Below are positions 5,354 to 6,530 of a stretch of DNA of 6,530 nucleotides, piece by piece. The translations under genes and the position numbers were made by a program. The notes under the pieces are model-generated. The model was not told where the DNA came from. It ran no database searches and saw only the letters and a list, made by a program, of their open reading frames with translations. How positions within the stretch are numbered: position 1 is the stretch's first letter; each line of letters opens with the position of its first letter. Source of the DNA: an uncultured Phycisphaerales bacterium (GTDB taxonomy: Bacteria > Planctomycetota > Phycisphaerae > Phycisphaerales > UBA1924); contig CALAFV010000629.1 in assembly GCA_937891445.1 (NCBI GenBank), positions 1 through 6,530 on the forward strand. The letters run 5' to 3'.

Positions 5354-5665
5354 GACCTTGCGCAGGACGTCGCGCACGGGCCCCTTGTAGGGGTGGGCCC
5401 TGGCGTCCAGGCTCACGACGACGCCGGTGAACTCCTGGCCCTGACTCAGCGGAGAGGGCGGGCAGACGACCGCGTCTCCTACGGCGACCTCGAAGGGGGC
5501 TCGGTAGACCAACTCCATCGTCGTCTCCCGACCCCACTGCGCGACATGGGGCATGTCCACGAGCACCACGACGCGATCGTCCTTGGGCTCGACCTCGATC
5601 TGCTCCAGTCCGATGGCCTCGACGTCGGGCGTGTCGAGGGCGGGCGTGTCGAGTACGGCGCTCAC
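5345..5665 (-). CDS. 106-aa protein with a PriA N-terminal (3' DNA-binding domain)-like pattern
   Basis: The first 30 residues are acidic and probably unstructured (DTPALDTPDVEAIGLEQ). From about residue 32 the chain looks beta-rich: VVVLVDMP, ELVYRAPFEVAVGDAVVCPP (51-70), FTGVVVSLDA (79-88), PVRDVLRKV (96-104). The spacing of Tyr-x-x-Pro, Val-x-x-Gly-x-x-Val-x-x-Pro, Gly-Val-Val-Ser and a final helix-like VRDVL resembles the 3'-end-binding domain of the PriA helicase. In E. coli PriA this domain has FDYLLP, then a Gly-x-x-Val-x-Val-Pro turn, then GIVVSV. No helicase part is present. The GTG start at 5665 overlaps the upstream stop (GTGA) and has GGAG at 5-base spacing; an ATG at 5920 lies in the primase gene and is rejected. 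It sits two genes after the primase, so a replication-fork or primer-end role would fit. The resemblance is by eye and could be a generic beta-barrel. Confidence 0.7.
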   Translation of the reverse strand: MSAVLDTPALDTPDVEAIGLEQIEVEPKDDRVVVLVDMPHVAQWGRETTMELVYRAPFEVAVGDAVVCPPSPLSQGQEFTGVVVSLDARAHPYKGPVRDVLRKVGG

Positions 5666-5823
5666 GGCTTCTCCATCTCTCTCGTCAGGAGGAGGTCGTG
5701 CCAGTCGCACAACCTCCCCCAGGGCAGCCCGAGGGAGTGCCACAGCGTGTCGGCCAGGCAGACGAGCGCAAGCGCCCCGGGGAGACAGACCTCCCCACGG
5801 TCCCTGAGCCACTTGGCGATCAT
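5662..5823 (-). CDS. Hypothetical 53-aa protein
   Basis: A short protein beginning MIAKWLRDRGEVCLPG, with a moderately hydrophobic middle (ALALVCLADTLWHSLGL, residues 17-33), a tryptophan/leucine-rich stretch, and the end LLLTREMEKP. Three cysteines (13, 22, 39) show no metal-site spacing. Support is positional: the ATG at 5823 overlaps the primase stop as ATGA with AGGGAG about 7 bases upstream, and its TGA overlaps the next gene's GTG. No family is recognised. The hydrophobic part is borderline for a membrane segment. Confidence 0.65.
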   Translation of the reverse strand: MIAKWLRDRGEVCLPGALALVCLADTLWHSLGLPWGRLCDWHDLLLTREMEKP

Positions 5824-6530
5824 GCGCACGCTCCCTCATGGGCCGGGGCCTTGCAGTCCCAGCACAGCAACTCTCTAGGCGGATTCCATAGAGCGTAGGG
5901 CACCAGGCTCTCGGAGACAAGGCGCTGGACCTCCACGTCCGGAAGGTCGGCGGGGTCGGCCGCCCAGGGGTTGTCCACGACCCACACGTCGCAGTAGGCG
6001 CTCAGGTAGTCCCCCAGGCGCTTGGTGGCCTTGTACCCGGCGTTGTCGTTGTCCATCCACAGGACCGTGCGCCGGTGCACGGAGATCAGCGAGCACTGCC
6101 GGTCGGTGACCTCGGCCCCGAAGGTCGCCTCCAGGTGCATGTGGTGGGCGTGGGCCAGCACGCTCAGCGGCGACTCGACCACGAGCGCCCCGGTGGCCTT
6201 CTGGTCGAAGTTGAAGAGCGTCTGGTCCTTGGGCATCCCCGGCGTCGAGGCGTACTTCGGGGTCCCGTCGTTGATGATGCGCCGCGACTGCCAGCCCACG
6301 AGGTCGCCGCGCCAGAAGTGCGGGATGATGATCCGCTCGCTGGAGACCTCCTTGCCGCCGACGTTCATCCGGTAGTCCTGGGCGTAACCGATCTTGAAGC
6401 GCAGCATCGTGGGCATCGGGATGCCGCGCCCGCCTTGCTCTGGCGGGTCGGTCATGTAGGGGTGGATCAGCATCCAGGGGCGCAGCACCTCCTCGCTCAT
6501 CTTCGGCATCGGCTCGCGTGCCTGCGACTG
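5820..6530 (-). CDS. DnaG-type DNA primase, C-terminal 236 residues, 5' end beyond the window
   Basis: This protein would synthesise RNA primers for lagging-strand replication. The frame is open to the right edge, so the ATG at 6509 is probably internal; residues are counted from it. MLRFKIGYAQDY (35-46) matches the DnaG block ending in RLGYAPDGW. RIIIPHFWRGDLVGWQSRRI (59-78) and TPKYASTPG (83-91) match the DnaG core blocks for RNA polymerisation. A TOPRIM fold follows: ALVVESPLSVLAHA (108-121) supplies the conserved Glu, and LWMDNDNAGYKATKRL (150-165) supplies the DxD metal-binding motif and the Asn/Ala-Gly turn; DPADLP (185-190) corresponds to the family's DPDE-like site. The usual VEGY is VESP here. 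The last 14 residues contain C-x2-C-x4-H-x3-C, close to a zinc knuckle. No helicase domain follows, so it is a stand-alone primase. A zinc-binding domain would be expected before the visible part. Confidence 0.85.
   Translation of the reverse strand, partial: QSQAREPMPKMSEEVLRPWMLIHPYMTDPPEQGGRGIPMPTMLRFKIGYAQDYRMNVGGKEVSSERIIIPHFWRGDLVGWQSRRIINDGTPKYASTPGMPKDQTLFNFDQKATGALVVESPLSVLAHAHHMHLEATFGAEVTDRQCSLISVHRRTVLWMDNDNAGYKATKRLGDYLSAYCDVWVVDNPWAADPADLPDVEVQRLVSESLVPYALWNPPRELLCWDCKAPAHEGACA

Noticed and set aside
5666..5920. Upstream extension of the 106-aa gene to an ATG at 5920
   Set aside because: It would overlap the whole 53-aa gene and the primase end. The GTG at 5665 has a proper ribosome binding site and the operon's usual 4-base overlap.
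1..6530. CRISPR arrays, tRNA genes, insertion sequences
   Set aside because: I saw no regularly spaced repeats, no cloverleaf with a T-arm GTTCGA-type box in a suitable context, no transposase motif and no terminal inverted repeats. Dense coding leaves little room for them.

Overview
The window looks like part of the replication and DNA-modification region of a tailed phage (or prophage) of a high-GC Gram-positive host. The base composition is strongly GC-rich by eye, GTG and TTG starts are common, and the genes are small and tightly packed. The mix of a partial primase, a partial DnaE-type polymerase, a probable single-stranded-DNA-binding protein, two orphan DNA methyltransferases and several tiny unknown genes is typical of actinobacteriophages. 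No structural, lysis or integrase gene is present, so phage origin is an inference from gene content and layout. The host genus cannot be named.

Every supported gene is on the minus strand, so transcription runs from high to low coordinates. In that order: the 3' part of a DnaG-type primase (5820-6530, open at the right edge); a 53-aa unknown protein; a 106-aa protein with a PriA N-terminal-like pattern; a Dam-like D12-class adenine methyltransferase with a TTG start; a 97-aa unknown protein; a beta-class (SPPY) N6/N4 DNA methyltransferase; a 25-aa basic microprotein; a small membrane protein with a possible in-frame internal start; a degenerate J-domain-like protein lacking HPD; and a T4 gp32-like single-stranded-DNA-binding protein (1315-2298). 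Seven of the nine junctions share four bases (ATGA or GTGA), one shares a single base, and one has a 1-base gap. This points to one polycistronic, translationally coupled unit.

That unit ends in an 81-base gap dominated by an 18-bp GC-rich hairpin, a probable terminator or processing structure. Beyond it, the N-terminal 411 residues of a DNA polymerase III alpha subunit (1-1233) start with a GTG behind a good ribosome binding site and run off the left edge. The polymerase carries about 109 residues ahead of its PHP domain and keeps all the PHP metal-ligand positions.

Functionally, the primase, ssDNA-binding protein and polymerase would form the core of a phage-encoded replisome. The PriA-like and J-like proteins could be accessory to replication. 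The two methyltransferases would mark phage DNA, most simply as protection from host restriction, since no restriction enzyme is visible beside them. No stretch longer than 300 bases lacks a gene. I see no tRNA, CRISPR array, insertion sequence, attachment site or replication origin.
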